64,000 nucleotides of DNA from Rhodoferax sp. (GTDB lineage Bacteria; Pseudomonadota; Gammaproteobacteria; Burkholderiales; Burkholderiaceae_C): contig NZ_JAUYQD010000065.1 in the NCBI RefSeq assembly GCF_030697375.1, positions 1 through 64,000 of the forward strand. The letters are read 5' to 3'. This document shows positions 1 through 9,576 of this stretch, piece by piece; positions within the stretch are counted from its first letter, which is position 1, and every line of letters starts with the position of its first letter. A program made the translations under genes and the position numbers. The notes under the pieces are model-generated. The model saw nothing but the letters and a program-made list of their open reading frames with translations, ran no database searches and had not been told where the DNA came from.

Positions 1-88
<88 letters not shown>

Positions 89-229
89 ACGGGCGTGACA
101 GACATGATCTGCAAGTGAAATTGACCTGTATCAAAATTTCCCCTGGTTTTTGACGCCACAGGGGCAGGCCTCAGGGAAGGGGCGATGGCTGCGGGGTAAA
201 GTCGGCAGATCTCTGCATCTCGACGGCCC

Positions 230-2707
230 ATGCCAACGATCCCGACGGTCTCCCCGCTGAACTCGATACAAACCCGAGTCACCCTGACAACGCTGCTTAT
301 TTTTTTGCTGAGCCTGTGGTCGCTGTCGTACTACGCCAGCCAGATGCTGCGCAAAGACATGGAGCGTTTGCTCGGTGAGCAGCAGCGCTCGGAGGTTTTT
401 TATCTGGCTGCCGAGCTCAATCATGGGCTGGAGGAACGTCGCGACGCCTTGAAAACAGTGGCCCGCAGCGTGAGTTCGGCCATGCTGGGCGACCAGGCGG
501 CCTTGCTGGCCCTGCTGAACGAGCGCCCGCTGCTTCGCGGTTTGTTCAACGGTGGCTTGCTTGCTTACCGCTGGGATGGCTCGGCCATGGCAGCGCTTGC
601 GCTGGCGGGCGGCCCCGCCGCAGACCGTGTGGGCGACCTCACCCCTTTGTTGCCTGCGCTGTTGCAGGATGGCATCGCAATGGGCCGCCCCGTTTTGGAC
701 CCGAATTCGCACGCTGCGGTATTTGGCATGCTGGTTCCGATCCGTGATGCGAAGGGCCAGGCCATTGGCGCTTTGGGTGGCCTGACCGACGCAGGAAAAA
801 CCAGCTTTCTGGACCAGATTACACAGGGCCGCTATGGGAGGACGGGCGATTATTTTCTGGTGGCGCCCCAGCACCGGTTGATCGTGACCGCCTCCGACCC
901 GAGCCGCAGCATGGACGTGTTTCCGGCGCCTGGCTCCAATCCGTCCGTGGACCGTTTTATGCGGGGTTTTGAGGGGCCCGCGCTTTACCTCAATTCCCGT
1001 GGTGTGGAAGTGCTGGGGTCTGCCAAAGGGATTCCCGTGGCGGGGTGGTTTGTGGGCGTCACCCTGCCCACGGCAGAGGCCTTTGCACCGATCCATGCCA
1101 TGCAGCGGCGTACCTTGCAGGCCACCATGGTGTTGACCCTGTTGGCGGGGTTTTTGACCTGGTGGATTTTGCGGAGGCAACTGGCCCCCATGCTGTCAGC
1201 GGCGCACACACTGGCCACCATGTCGGATGCGAACCTGCCGCCACAGCCTTTGTGCGTGGCACGGTACGACGAAATTGGCCAGCTGATCGGCGTTTTCAAC
1301 CACTTGCTAGGGGTTTTGGCGCAGCGGGAGGTCACGCTGCTGCAGAACAAGGCCCTGCACTCGGCCATTTTGCAAACCGCCATGAACGGCTTCTGGCTGG
1401 TGGACCCGCGGGGGCGCCTGCTGGAGGTCAACGAAACCTATTGCCGGATGAGCGGGTACAGCGCGCAAGAGCTTTTGGGCAAGAACGTGTCCGATCTGGA
1501 ATCCCGAGAAACCGCCAGCCGGACTGCAGGGCACATCCAGCAAGTCCGGGAGCAGGGCGAGGGGCGCTTCAATTCCCGGCATTGCCGCAAGGACGGGAGC
1601 CTGTTTGACGTCGAAGTCAGCGTGCAGCACCGTCCCGATGAGCAGGGGCGGTTTGTGGTGTTTGTGCAAGACATCACGGACCGCCGGCAGGTGGAGGAGG
1701 ACCGTCGTATTGCCGCCATTGCATTCGAATGCCAGGAAGGCATTGTGGTGACCAATGCCGATGCGCAGATTCTGCGGGTCAACCAGACCTTTACACGGAT
1801 TACCGGCTATTCCCAGAGCGAGGTGCAAGGGGTATCGACGGCCATCCTGGGTTCCGACCGCCACAGCGCCGCTTTTTTTGAAGGCTTTTGGCGTGAAACC
1901 CGGCACGCAGGGGTGTGGCAGGGCGAGATGTGGCAGCGGCGCAAAGATGGCACGCATTACCCGGCCCGGGTCACCATGACCGCCGTGCGGGACGACACCG
2001 GAAGGGTGACGCACTACGTTGGCAACTTCACGGATGCCACCCACAGCCAGATGGCGGAGCAACAGCGCCTGTGCGACGAGGCGGCCCTGCGCGATACGCT
2101 GGTGCGTGAGGTGCACCACCGCATCAAAAACAATTTGCAGGGCATCACCGGAATACTGGGCCAGTTTGCGAAAAGGCACCCTGAAATTGCGGACCCCATC
2201 AACCAGGCCATGGGCCAGGTGCGCGGCATCTCCGTGATCCACGGCTTGCAAGGCCGTGCGGCCTCGTCTTCCGTGCGTTTGTGCGAACTGACGGGCGCCA
2301 TTGCGGAGGAAATACAAAGCCTGTGGCGCACACCGGTGGCGCTGGATATTCCCGCAGCCTGGGTGCCTTGCCTGATGGCCGAAAAGGAAGCGGTTCCCAT
2401 TGCCCTGGTGCTGAATGAGTTGATACTGAACGCCGTCAAGCACGGTGGCAAGGCGCAGGGCCAAGTGAACATCACCCTGCGCAAGGGCGCGCAGCCGGAT
2501 GTGGTGCAAATCACCATAGTCAATACGGGGACACTTGTCCCCGACCAGCCCCCTGCCATCACGCACCATATGGGCTTGCAGCTCGTCGCAGCGCTGATGC
2601 CCCGCCATGGGGCCCGCATTGCCAGGGAGCAGCGTGGCGAATGGGTCACGACGGTGCTGGAGCTGGAGCCTCCTGTGATTTCCCTCGAAATGAAAGAAGC
2701 AAAATGA
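230..2707 (+). CDS. Membrane sensor histidine kinase, HisKA_2 type, with two PAS domains
   Basis: An 825-aa hybrid-free sensor kinase. A membrane segment near residues 13-32 and a second near 290-313 bracket a periplasmic region of about 250 residues that looks Cache-like. A HAMP linker (about 314-366) and two PAS domains (about 370-485 and 492-605) follow. The phospho-acceptor region reads VREVHHRIKNNLQ with His near residue 628, the signature of the HisKA_2 family rather than classic HisKA. A HATPase domain with the N-box NELILNAVKHG ends the protein. The stop overlaps the next start (ATGA), so kinase and ANTAR regulator are translationally coupled. No strong Shine-Dalgarno precedes the ATG, so the start is likely but not certain. 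The ligand is unknown. Confidence 0.9.
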   Translation: MPTIPTVSPLNSIQTRVTLTTLLIFLLSLWSLSYYASQMLRKDMERLLGEQQRSEVFYLAAELNHGLEERRDALKTVARSVSSAMLGDQAALLALLNERPLLRGLFNGGLLAYRWDGSAMAALALAGGPAADRVGDLTPLLPALLQDGIAMGRPVLDPNSHAAVFGMLVPIRDAKGQAIGALGGLTDAGKTSFLDQITQGRYGRTGDYFLVAPQHRLIVTASDPSRSMDVFPAPGSNPSVDRFMRGFEGPALYLNSRGVEVLGSAKGIPVAGWFVGVTLPTAEAFAPIHAMQRRTLQATMVLTLLAGFLTWWILRRQLAPMLSAAHTLATMSDANLPPQPLCVARYDEIGQLIGVFNHLLGVLAQREVTLLQNKALHSAILQTAMNGFWLVDPRGRLLEVNETYCRMSGYSAQELLGKNVSDLESRETASRTAGHIQQVREQGEGRFNSRHCRKDGSLFDVEVSVQHRPDEQGRFVVFVQDITDRRQVEEDRRIAAIAFECQEGIVVTNADAQILRVNQTFTRITGYSQSEVQGVSTAILGSDRHSAAFFEGFWRETRHAGVWQGEMWQRRKDGTHYPARVTMTAVRDDTGRVTHYVGNFTDATHSQMAEQQRLCDEAALRDTLVREVHHRIKNNLQGITGILGQFAKRHPEIADPINQAMGQVRGISVIHGLQGRAASSSVRLCELTGAIAEEIQSLWRTPVALDIPAAWVPCLMAEKEAVPIALVLNELILNAVKHGGKAQGQVNITLRKGAQPDVVQITIVNTGTLVPDQPPAITHHMGLQLVAALMPRHGARIAREQRGEWVTTVLELEPPVISLEMKEAK

Positions 2708-3309
2708 CAACTGAGCCGGTGTCCGTTGCGGGCAAGCAACTTCTGGTGGTGGAGGATGACCGGCTGGTGCTGGCCATGCTGGTGGAGGGCCTTACCGATG
2801 CCGGCTTTGTGGTGGTTACGGCAGAGTCCGTGGAAGATGCCGAAGCCTGGCTGTCAGGCGGTGGGCGGCCCGATTTGGCCGTGCTGGACGTACGCCTGTC
2901 GGGCCAAGATGGCCTGTACCTGGCCCAGCGTCTGCGCGACCTGGACCACATTCCGTTCATGATGTTGAGCGCCTACAGCGACCCCCAAACGGTGGCGCGG
3001 GCGACGGCAGCCGGGGCATTGGGCTACGCGGTGAAGCCGCAGGACCTGGCCCAGCTGGTGCCTGCCATCCAGGCTGCGTTGGCGCGCGCCGATGAGTTGC
3101 AGGATTTGCGTACCAAGCGCCTGCAGCTGCAGGCGGCCCTCAATGGCGAACGCGATATCAACATCGCCGTGGGCATCACCATGATGCAAAACCACCTGAA
3201 ACGCAGCGAAGCTTTTGAATTGATACGCATGGCGGCACGCAAACAGCGGCGCAAGCTGGCCGACTTGGCGGCGCAGATCATTCAGGCAGGGGAAACACTG
3301 AGCCTTTGA
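2704..3309 (+). CDS. Response regulator with C-terminal ANTAR RNA-binding domain
   Basis: A 201-aa protein: receiver domain (about 10-125; acidic pocket VEDD, phospho-acceptor Asp in AVLDVRL, Lys in VKPQD), then a coiled segment and an ANTAR domain (about 140-195; AVGITMMQNHLKRSEAFE). ANTAR proteins bind paired hairpins in nascent RNA and prevent termination; EutV, NasR and AmiR are the studied examples. The start is set by the ATGA overlap with the kinase stop at 2704; a longer in-frame extension lies inside the kinase gene. HisKA_2 kinase plus ANTAR regulator is the EutW/EutV pairing, but no ethanolamine genes are here, so the RNA target is unknown. Confidence 0.9.
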   Translation: MTTEPVSVAGKQLLVVEDDRLVLAMLVEGLTDAGFVVVTAESVEDAEAWLSGGGRPDLAVLDVRLSGQDGLYLAQRLRDLDHIPFMMLSAYSDPQTVARATAAGALGYAVKPQDLAQLVPAIQAALARADELQDLRTKRLQLQAALNGERDINIAVGITMMQNHLKRSEAFELIRMAARKQRRKLADLAAQIIQAGETLSL

Positions 3310-3538
3310 TTCCAAATGGATGGGGCAGGAGCGCAAAACACTGCTATAAACGCAGGTTCACAAGGAAGTGGCGGCCCCTGTCCCCGGCTCCAGTTCCCTT
3401 TAGGCCCTGAACCCGCCTCGTTAGCCTGTTTGTGTGTGCCTGCTGCACCCACCAAGAAGTAACGACGCAGTCCCCAAACGGACTGATGCGCGGGTGTTCC
3501 AACTGCTTGTTAATTTTCATGTACGTACGACCCGGTGG

Positions 3539-5686
3539 TTGACCAACGTCAGCATTGGGGTGCGTTTGCTTTCGCTGATGGGGCTGGCGGTGTCCGTGTC
3601 CCTGGTGCTGGCGGCCGCAGGCATCGGGGGTTTGGCCGCGTCGAAGGAAAGCCTGCGTTCTGTCTACGAAGACCGCATGTTGCCGGTGCAGCAACTGGCC
3701 GAAATCTCGCAACTCATGCTGACCAATCGGCTGCTGTTGCAAACCGCGCTCAGCAAGGTTCAACCGGATCCGGCCACGGGTCGGCGCGCTGCGTGGGTCA
3801 TGGACCGCGAGTTTTCCTCCATGGCGGCCCATGCCATTGAGAAAAACATTGAAACCATCAACACGCTGTGGCGTAACTACGATTCGTCTTCGCTCCCGCC
3901 CGCGGAAAGGGCACTGGCGGATCGGTTTGCCGAGCGCCGCAGTGCCTATATCAAGGAAGCGCTGTTGCCGGCTGTCCTGTCATTGCAGTCCAACCAGTAC
4001 GCCAGCACCCAAGTGCTGGCCGCCAAAGCGGCAACACTGTTCGAAAAAGCCGGCCCCGACCTTCAAGCACTGAATCGATTGCAGTTCGACATTGCGCGGC
4101 AGGCCTACGACAAGGGGGTGCGGCGGTATGAAAACACGCGCCTGATGGCGCTAGGCACGCTGGGTGTGGCGGTACTGTTCATGAGTTGGTTGGGGTGGAT
4201 GCTGAGCGGCTCCATCGTCAATCCACTCAAGCAGGTGATTGTCATTTTTCAGAGAATCTCCAACGGAAAGTACGACTCCACCATCCTCGTGGACGGCCAT
4301 GACGAAATCAGCGAGGTGATGTTGGCGCTGGGGGACATGCAAACCAAGCTGGGGCTCGACGAGGAAGCCATCCACCAGCTGGCGTTTTATGACCCGCTCA
4401 CCAAACTGCCCAACCGGCGCCTGTTGCGCGACCGGTTGCAAAGAGCGCTTTCGCTAAGTTCGCGCAGCCGGCTCTATGGGGCGGTGTTGATGGTGGATCT
4501 GGACAATTTCAAGAGCATCAATGATACCCGTGGCCATGAAGTGGGTGACCGATTGCTGGTTGAAATTGCGCAGCGGATTCAGCTGTGTGTCCGCCAGGCC
4601 GACACGGTCGCCCGTTTGGGGGGCGATGAATTCATCGTCATGCTGGTGGACTTGAGCATGGATGAGGCACAGGCCGCGCTGCAGGCCGAGAGAATCGGGG
4701 AGAAGATTCTGGCGGCCATCAGCCAGCCCTGCATGCTGTCCAACAAGCTGCACCATCCGGCGGGCAGCATGGGGCTGTGCCTGTTTGTGGGGCAGAGCGC
4801 ATCCATGGAGGATTTGCTCAAGCGTGCTGACATCTCCATGTACCAGGCCAAAAACAGCGGGCGCAACGCTTTGCAGTTTTTCGACCCGCAAATACAGGCC
4901 TCGCTGGAAGCGCGCATGGCGCTGGAGTCTGAACTGCATGAGGCCTTGCCCAAGCACCAGTTCAAGCTGTATTACCAAATGCAGCAGGACCATCGGCACG
5001 GCGTGCTGGGCGCGGAGCTGTTGTTGCGTTGGGAGCACCCCAAATACGGCATGGTGATGCCAGACCAGTTCATCCCCATTGCGGAAGAGTCTGGGCTGAT
5101 TGTTCCGATAGGGGAATGGGTATTGCGCAGCGCATGTGAACAACTCACCGTGTGGGCCCACAAGCCGGTGGTGGGGGAGTTTTTGCTGGCGGTCAACGTG
5201 AGCCCGCGCCAGTTTCGAGAACCCGACTTCGTGGACATGGTGGACCAGGTTTTGATGCAAACCGGTGCCAATCCGGCAAGGCTGAAGTTGGAGCTGACCG
5301 AGAGTTTGGTGCTGCACAACGTGACGGACACCATCGTCAAAATGAAAGCACTGAACCAGTTGGGCGTTCACTTTTCGATGGACGACTTCGGCACCGGTTA
5401 TTCGTCCTTGTCCCACCTGACCCATTTGCCCATTCATCAACTCAAAATTGACCGCAGCTTTGTGCACAACATTGCCAGTAACCGCAACGACGCCATCATT
5501 GTGCAGACCATTATTGGCATGGCCAACAACCTGGGCGTCGCAGTGATTGCAGAGGGCGTAGAGACCCCAGAGCAGCGCGCCTGCCTGGAACGATTCGGCT
5601 GCTTTGCCTACCAGGGCTATCTCTTTGGGCGGCCCATGCCACTGCCGGAATTTGAAAGGCTGGCGCTGGAGGCCAGCACGGTCTAG
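3539..5686 (+). CDS. Membrane GGDEF/EAL protein with four-helix-bundle sensor
   Basis: A bifunctional c-di-GMP protein of about 715 aa. The N-terminus has a membrane helix, a periplasmic four-helix-bundle sensor, a second membrane helix and HAMP. The GGDEF domain is intact (RLGGDEF), with an RxxD product-inhibition motif five residues before it. In the EAL domain the signature reads ELL instead of EAL, but other catalytic landmarks remain (NVSPRQF, LELTES, DDFGTGYSSL, AEGVET), so phosphodiesterase activity is possible but uncertain. The frame stays open to a GTG at 3434. I chose the TTG at 3539 because it aligns residue for residue with the TTG start of the downstream chemoreceptor, whose sensor domain is homologous. 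The start is uncertain. Confidence 0.85.
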   Translation: MTNVSIGVRLLSLMGLAVSVSLVLAAAGIGGLAASKESLRSVYEDRMLPVQQLAEISQLMLTNRLLLQTALSKVQPDPATGRRAAWVMDREFSSMAAHAIEKNIETINTLWRNYDSSSLPPAERALADRFAERRSAYIKEALLPAVLSLQSNQYASTQVLAAKAATLFEKAGPDLQALNRLQFDIARQAYDKGVRRYENTRLMALGTLGVAVLFMSWLGWMLSGSIVNPLKQVIVIFQRISNGKYDSTILVDGHDEISEVMLALGDMQTKLGLDEEAIHQLAFYDPLTKLPNRRLLRDRLQRALSLSSRSRLYGAVLMVDLDNFKSINDTRGHEVGDRLLVEIAQRIQLCVRQADTVARLGGDEFIVMLVDLSMDEAQAALQAERIGEKILAAISQPCMLSNKLHHPAGSMGLCLFVGQSASMEDLLKRADISMYQAKNSGRNALQFFDPQIQASLEARMALESELHEALPKHQFKLYYQMQQDHRHGVLGAELLLRWEHPKYGMVMPDQFIPIAEESGLIVPIGEWVLRSACEQLTVWAHKPVVGEFLLAVNVSPRQFREPDFVDMVDQVLMQTGANPARLKLELTESLVLHNVTDTIVKMKALNQLGVHFSMDDFGTGYSSLSHLTHLPIHQLKIDRSFVHNIASNRNDAIIVQTIIGMANNLGVAVIAEGVETPEQRACLERFGCFAYQGYLFGRPMPLPEFERLALEASTV

Positions 5687-5711
5687 ACATTCATTTTAGG
5701 GAAAACACAAC

Positions 5712-7259
5712 TTGAACCATTTAAAAATATCCACCCGTCTATTCCTCCTGATCGCGCTGTTGTCGGCGCTGCTCGTGGCCATTGGTGCTGGCGGTCTGTT
5801 GGGCATTGTCCAAACCAATGAATCCCTGCGCTCCACCTATGAAGAGCGGCTGGTGCCTGTGGCACAAATCTCCGAAATTCAAAAACTGCTGCTGCGCAAC
5901 CGGCTGGCCATTGCAACCGCACTGGTGACACCCACCCCTGAGACGATTGCAGCCAGCACGGCGGAAGTGGAGGCGAACATCGATGCCATTGGCAAGGTAT
6001 GGGCCACTTTCATGGCGACCACGCTGGACCCGGACGAAGCCAAAATTGCCAATACGTTCACTGAAAATCGGGGCAGATTTGTGCAGCAGGGCCTTAAACC
6101 CGCAGTGGCGGCACTGCGTGCCAACGATCTGGTCGGGGCCAACCGCGTCGTTCTGGAGGCCATTCGACCCCTCTTTGTGCCGGTGAATGAAAACATCACG
6201 GCGCTGATGGCTTTCGAGATTGACAAGGCCAAGCATTCCTACGCCGAAGCATTGGGCCGTTACACCACCATTCGGGTTATGTCGGTGCTCTCCATGGTGG
6301 CGGGCGTGCTGTGTGCCGTGATCTTTGGCGTGGCTTTGATTCGCGGCATTTCCCGTTCACTCGGCCAGGCCGTGGATATTTCCAATGCCGTCGCGCGGGG
6401 CGATCTCAGCCAATCCATCCATGTGGCGGGCAAGGACGAAGCTGCACAGGTGCTGAACGCGCTGGCGGCCATGCAGGGGAGCCTGATCCAGGTGGTCTCC
6501 AACGTACGCTCGGGCTCTGAAAGTGTGGCGACTGCCAGTGCGCAGATCGCCTCGGGCAACTACGACCTTTCGGCCCGCACGGAGCAGCAGGCGGGGTCAC
6601 TGCAGCAGACGGCTGCTTCCATGGAGCAGCTCAGCGCCACCGTCAAACACAATGCGGACAACGCCCGTCAGGCCAACCAATTGGCGCTCAACGCCAGTGC
6701 GACGGCGATCCAGGGCGGCGAGGTGGTGGCCGAGGTGGTGCATACCATGAAAGGCATCAACGACAGCTCGCAAAAAATTGCGGACATCATCAGCGTGATT
6801 GAGGGTATTGCTTTTCAGACCAATATTCTGGCCTTGAATGCTGCTGTGGAAGCTGCACGCGCAGGCGAACAGGGCCGCGGCTTTGCGGTGGTTGCCAGCG
6901 AAGTGCGTAGCCTGGCCGGGCGTTCGGCCGATGCCGCCAAGGAAATTAAGAGTCTTATCAGCGCCAGTGTGGATCGGGTGGCAAAAGGCAGCATTCTGGT
7001 GGACCGGGCCGGTGTGACCATGGACGAGGTGGTGAGCGGAATCAAACGCGTGACCGACCTGATGGGCGAGATCAGTGTTGCCAGCACGGAGCAAAGCCAA
7101 GGGGTATCGCAAGTGGGGGAGTCCGTGGCCCAGATGGACCAGGTGACCCAGCAAAATGCGGCACTGGTCGAGGAGATGGCTGTGGCCGCCAATAGCCTGA
7201 AGTCACAGGCCCATGACTTGGTGAATACGGTGGCGCTGTTCAAATTGGCGGCCGGTTAA
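5712..7259 (+). CDS. Methyl-accepting chemotaxis protein, four-helix-bundle sensor
   Basis: A 515-aa Tar/Tsr-like receptor starting at TTG, preceded by AGGG about ten bases upstream. A membrane helix (about 8-30), periplasmic four-helix bundle, second membrane helix (about 190-215), HAMP and a cytoplasmic signalling domain are present. The conserved hairpin tip with AFQTNILALNAAVEAARAGE marks the CheA/CheW-binding site. The sensor part closely resembles that of the GGDEF/EAL protein just upstream, for example ESLRSTYEERLVPV here against ESLRSVYEDRMLPV there. The C-terminus has no NWETF-like CheR-binding pentapeptide. The ligand is unknown. Confidence 0.93.
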   Translation: MNHLKISTRLFLLIALLSALLVAIGAGGLLGIVQTNESLRSTYEERLVPVAQISEIQKLLLRNRLAIATALVTPTPETIAASTAEVEANIDAIGKVWATFMATTLDPDEAKIANTFTENRGRFVQQGLKPAVAALRANDLVGANRVVLEAIRPLFVPVNENITALMAFEIDKAKHSYAEALGRYTTIRVMSVLSMVAGVLCAVIFGVALIRGISRSLGQAVDISNAVARGDLSQSIHVAGKDEAAQVLNALAAMQGSLIQVVSNVRSGSESVATASAQIASGNYDLSARTEQQAGSLQQTAASMEQLSATVKHNADNARQANQLALNASATAIQGGEVVAEVVHTMKGINDSSQKIADIISVIEGIAFQTNILALNAAVEAARAGEQGRGFAVVASEVRSLAGRSADAAKEIKSLISASVDRVAKGSILVDRAGVTMDEVVSGIKRVTDLMGEISVASTEQSQGVSQVGESVAQMDQVTQQNAALVEEMAVAANSLKSQAHDLVNTVALFKLAAG

Positions 7260-7328
7260 CACCACAGTCGGTTGGCGCTCTGGCGCCCGAAGGATGCCAC
7301 CGACAGTGCCAATCAAAAGAGACGCCCC

Positions 7329-8876
7329 ATGCGAACGAACCTCCCGGTAACCCAGCGCGAATATCAGTTCCCAAGTGGTGAGACCCTGCTGTCCACCACC
7401 GACCCCTCCAGCCATATTTCCTACGCCAATTCGGCCTTCATTCGCGCCAGTGGTTACTCCCCGGAAGAGTTGATGGGGCAGCCGCACAATGTGGTGCGCC
7501 ACCCGGACATGCCGGTCGAGGCCTTTGCCGACATGTGGCGCAGCTTGAAAGACGGCCAGTCCTGGCGGGCCTTGGTAAAAAACCGGCGAAAGGACGGTGA
7601 CCACTACTGGGTATGTGCCAATGCGGCACCCATGCGCCGCAACGGGCAGGTAACGGGCTACTTGTCGGTGCGCACCAAGCCGGCACGTGCCGAAGTAGAT
7701 GCCGCAGAAAAGCTGTATGCGCGTTTTAAGGACGGTAGCGCATCAGGTATTGGCTTCCAGCGTGGTCTGATTGTGCGCACCGGTCTGATGCGCTGGACCA
7801 GCGCTTTGCAGCTGTTGCCGGCTGCCTGGCGTGTGCGCTTGCCTTTGTTGACGGTGGGCCTTGTCATGGCAATGATTTTGTCCATGCTGAACCTGGATGG
7901 CGGGTCCTTGGCCGTGCTGGGGGTTACCTTGGCTGGAGCGCTGCTGCTGGCCGACTGGTTCATCGAGGCGCAAATTTCCAATCCCCTGGGAAAAATCCTT
8001 GAAGTGGCGCAGCAAATTGCCAGTGGCGAGGCTGCGGCCGATTTAAACCTCAATCGCTGCGACGAGATCGGTCTGATAGCCCGAGCCATCAATCAGGCTG
8101 GCCTGAACCTGCACTCCCTGGTCGCCGATGTGTACGAGCAGGCTTCCGGTGTTGAGGTGGCCAGCACGGAAATCTCCAAAGCATCGCATGACTTGTCGAG
8201 CCGAACTGAGCAGGCAGCGTCCAATTTGGAGCAGACTGCCTCAGCCATGGAGCAGCAGACGGCCTCGGTTCGCCAGAATTCAGACACCTCAGAACAAGCC
8301 AGCAAAGTGGCCCATACGGCGGTGCAAGTGGCCACCCAGGGCGGTGAGGCCGTGGCCAATGTGGTGTCCACCATGGCACTGATTTCGGCTTCCAGCCGGA
8401 AAATAGCCGACATCATCAGTGTGATTGACGGGATTGCTTTTCAGACCAATATTCTTGCGCTGAATGCTGCCGTAGAGGCCGCCCGTGCCGGTGAGCAGGG
8501 ACGGGGCTTTGCCGTGGTGGCCAGTGAAGTCCGCAGCCTGGCCGGGCGTTCAGCGGCGGCGGCCAAGGAAATCAAGAGCCTGATTGAGGAATCGGTAGAC
8601 AACGTCGAGAGTGGTTCCAGGTTGGTGAGCGATGCGGGGCAGACCATGGCGCAAGTGGTGGAGCAGGTGCGCAAAGTGAATCACCTGATTGCTGAAATCA
8701 CCACCGCCTCCAAGGAGCAGGCCCAGGGGGTATCGCAGGTTGGGCAAGCGGTGGCGCAACTCGATGAAATGACACAGCAAAACGCCGCCATGGTGGAAGA
8801 AAGCAGTGCTTCTGCGGTCAGCATGGGAGACCGGGCGCAGCGGCTGGTGGCCGCCGTCAAAGTGTTCACCATTTAG
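7329..8876 (+). CDS. Aer-like PAS chemoreceptor (aerotaxis/redox)
   Basis: A 515-aa receptor with an N-terminal PAS domain (about 15-110) carrying the Aer-type signature VRHPDMP followed by DMWRSLKDG and VKNRRKDGDHYWV. That signature belongs to FAD-binding PAS domains which sense redox state or oxygen from the cytoplasm. Two adjacent hydrophobic stretches (about 170-220) form a membrane hairpin without a periplasmic domain, followed by HAMP and a chemoreceptor signalling domain with the FQTNILALNAAVEAAR tip. The ATG at 7329 follows an AAGAGA-type ribosome site; an upstream in-frame start has none. The role is inferred from the domain order. Confidence 0.9.
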   Translation: MRTNLPVTQREYQFPSGETLLSTTDPSSHISYANSAFIRASGYSPEELMGQPHNVVRHPDMPVEAFADMWRSLKDGQSWRALVKNRRKDGDHYWVCANAAPMRRNGQVTGYLSVRTKPARAEVDAAEKLYARFKDGSASGIGFQRGLIVRTGLMRWTSALQLLPAAWRVRLPLLTVGLVMAMILSMLNLDGGSLAVLGVTLAGALLLADWFIEAQISNPLGKILEVAQQIASGEAAADLNLNRCDEIGLIARAINQAGLNLHSLVADVYEQASGVEVASTEISKASHDLSSRTEQAASNLEQTASAMEQQTASVRQNSDTSEQASKVAHTAVQVATQGGEAVANVVSTMALISASSRKIADIISVIDGIAFQTNILALNAAVEAARAGEQGRGFAVVASEVRSLAGRSAAAAKEIKSLIEESVDNVESGSRLVSDAGQTMAQVVEQVRKVNHLIAEITTASKEQAQGVSQVGQAVAQLDEMTQQNAAMVEESSASAVSMGDRAQRLVAAVKVFTI

Positions 8877-8917
8877 GGCCCGTATGTTGCGCACGGTCTT
8901 GCGGGATCCGTTGCTTT

Positions 8918-9472
8918 CTATCCCGCCATCAGCTTATGTACCAAATCCGCGGTGGTGGAGGCTTTGTATTTGCGCATCAAACGGGCACGGTAAATTTCTA
9001 CCGTGCGGTGGCTGATAGTCAGCACCTTGCCGATTTGTTTGGAGGTCAGGCCCTGCATCAAATGCGCGGCGACTTCACGTTCACGCGCGGTCAGTTCGGC
9101 TTTCACCGGGCGGCGGGCACTGAGGTCTTCAAAACACCATATGCCCGCCTCGTGGGGGGCGTCGCGGTTGAGTGCGCGGCCGGTCACATGGCACCAAAAG
9201 GTCTCCCCCTTGAAACGGCCCTCCACGCGTTTCATGATGCGGTCATCGGCGTAGGTGCCGCTGCGGTTCAAGATGGGCGCAATGCGCGCGCCGGTGCGTT
9301 CGTACTCGTCCGCGCTGGGGTAGAGCACCTGGAACGACTGGCCTATGAGCCGCTCGCGGCTGGTGCCAAACATGTCGCACAGGTGCTGGTTGCAGTCCAT
9401 GATGCTGCGGTTGCAAGACAGCGCCAAACCCACGGGGGCCAACTCAAAAGCCAGGCGGTAGTCGGTGTCCAT
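8918..9472 (-). CDS. PAS-LuxR type transcriptional regulator
   Basis: A 184-aa protein with an N-terminal PAS domain (about 1-115) and a C-terminal GerE/LuxR helix-turn-helix (about 122-182; LTAREREVAAHLMQGLTSKQIGKVLTISHRTVEIYRARLMRKY). It has no receiver domain. It faces away from scoA across about 100 bp that contain an inverted repeat (9517-9538), so control of scoAB is likely but not shown. Its 3' end converges on the Aer-like receptor gene with a 41-bp gap. Confidence 0.87.
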   Translation of the reverse strand: MDTDYRLAFELAPVGLALSCNRSIMDCNQHLCDMFGTSRERLIGQSFQVLYPSADEYERTGARIAPILNRSGTYADDRIMKRVEGRFKGETFWCHVTGRALNRDAPHEAGIWCFEDLSARRPVKAELTAREREVAAHLMQGLTSKQIGKVLTISHRTVEIYRARLMRKYKASTTADLVHKLMAG

Positions 9473-9516
9473 TTGGGTGTGCTCGCGGTGGGGGCTAGGG
9501 TTGGGCTTTACGGAGA

Positions 9517-9538
9517 ACTACGTATGGAATTAAGTAGT
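9517..9538. promoter_or_regulatory. Inverted repeat between luxR-type gene and scoA
   Basis: The arms ACTAC (9517-9521) and GTAGT (9534-9538) are exact reverse complements around a 12-bp spacer, and the flanks extend the symmetry weakly (ACTACGTA against TTAAGTAGT). It lies 38 bp upstream of the preferred scoA start and may be the binding site of the divergent PAS-LuxR regulator. Confidence 0.4.
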
Positions 9539-9576
9539 ATCGTAGCGCCATTGTTTCTTTAATGGAGAAAAGCACT

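Noticed and set aside
2527..2542. Perfect GGGGACA/TGTCCCC palindrome inside the kinase gene
   Set aside because: It resembles the stem of the dispersed element but lacks its inner stem and flanks and lies in a HATPase coding region, so chance or codon choice is enough.
3434..3538. GTG start 35 codons upstream for the GGDEF/EAL protein
   Set aside because: It would place a basic tail before the first membrane helix, lacks a ribosome site, and breaks the exact alignment with the neighbouring receptor's N-terminus. It is not fully excluded.
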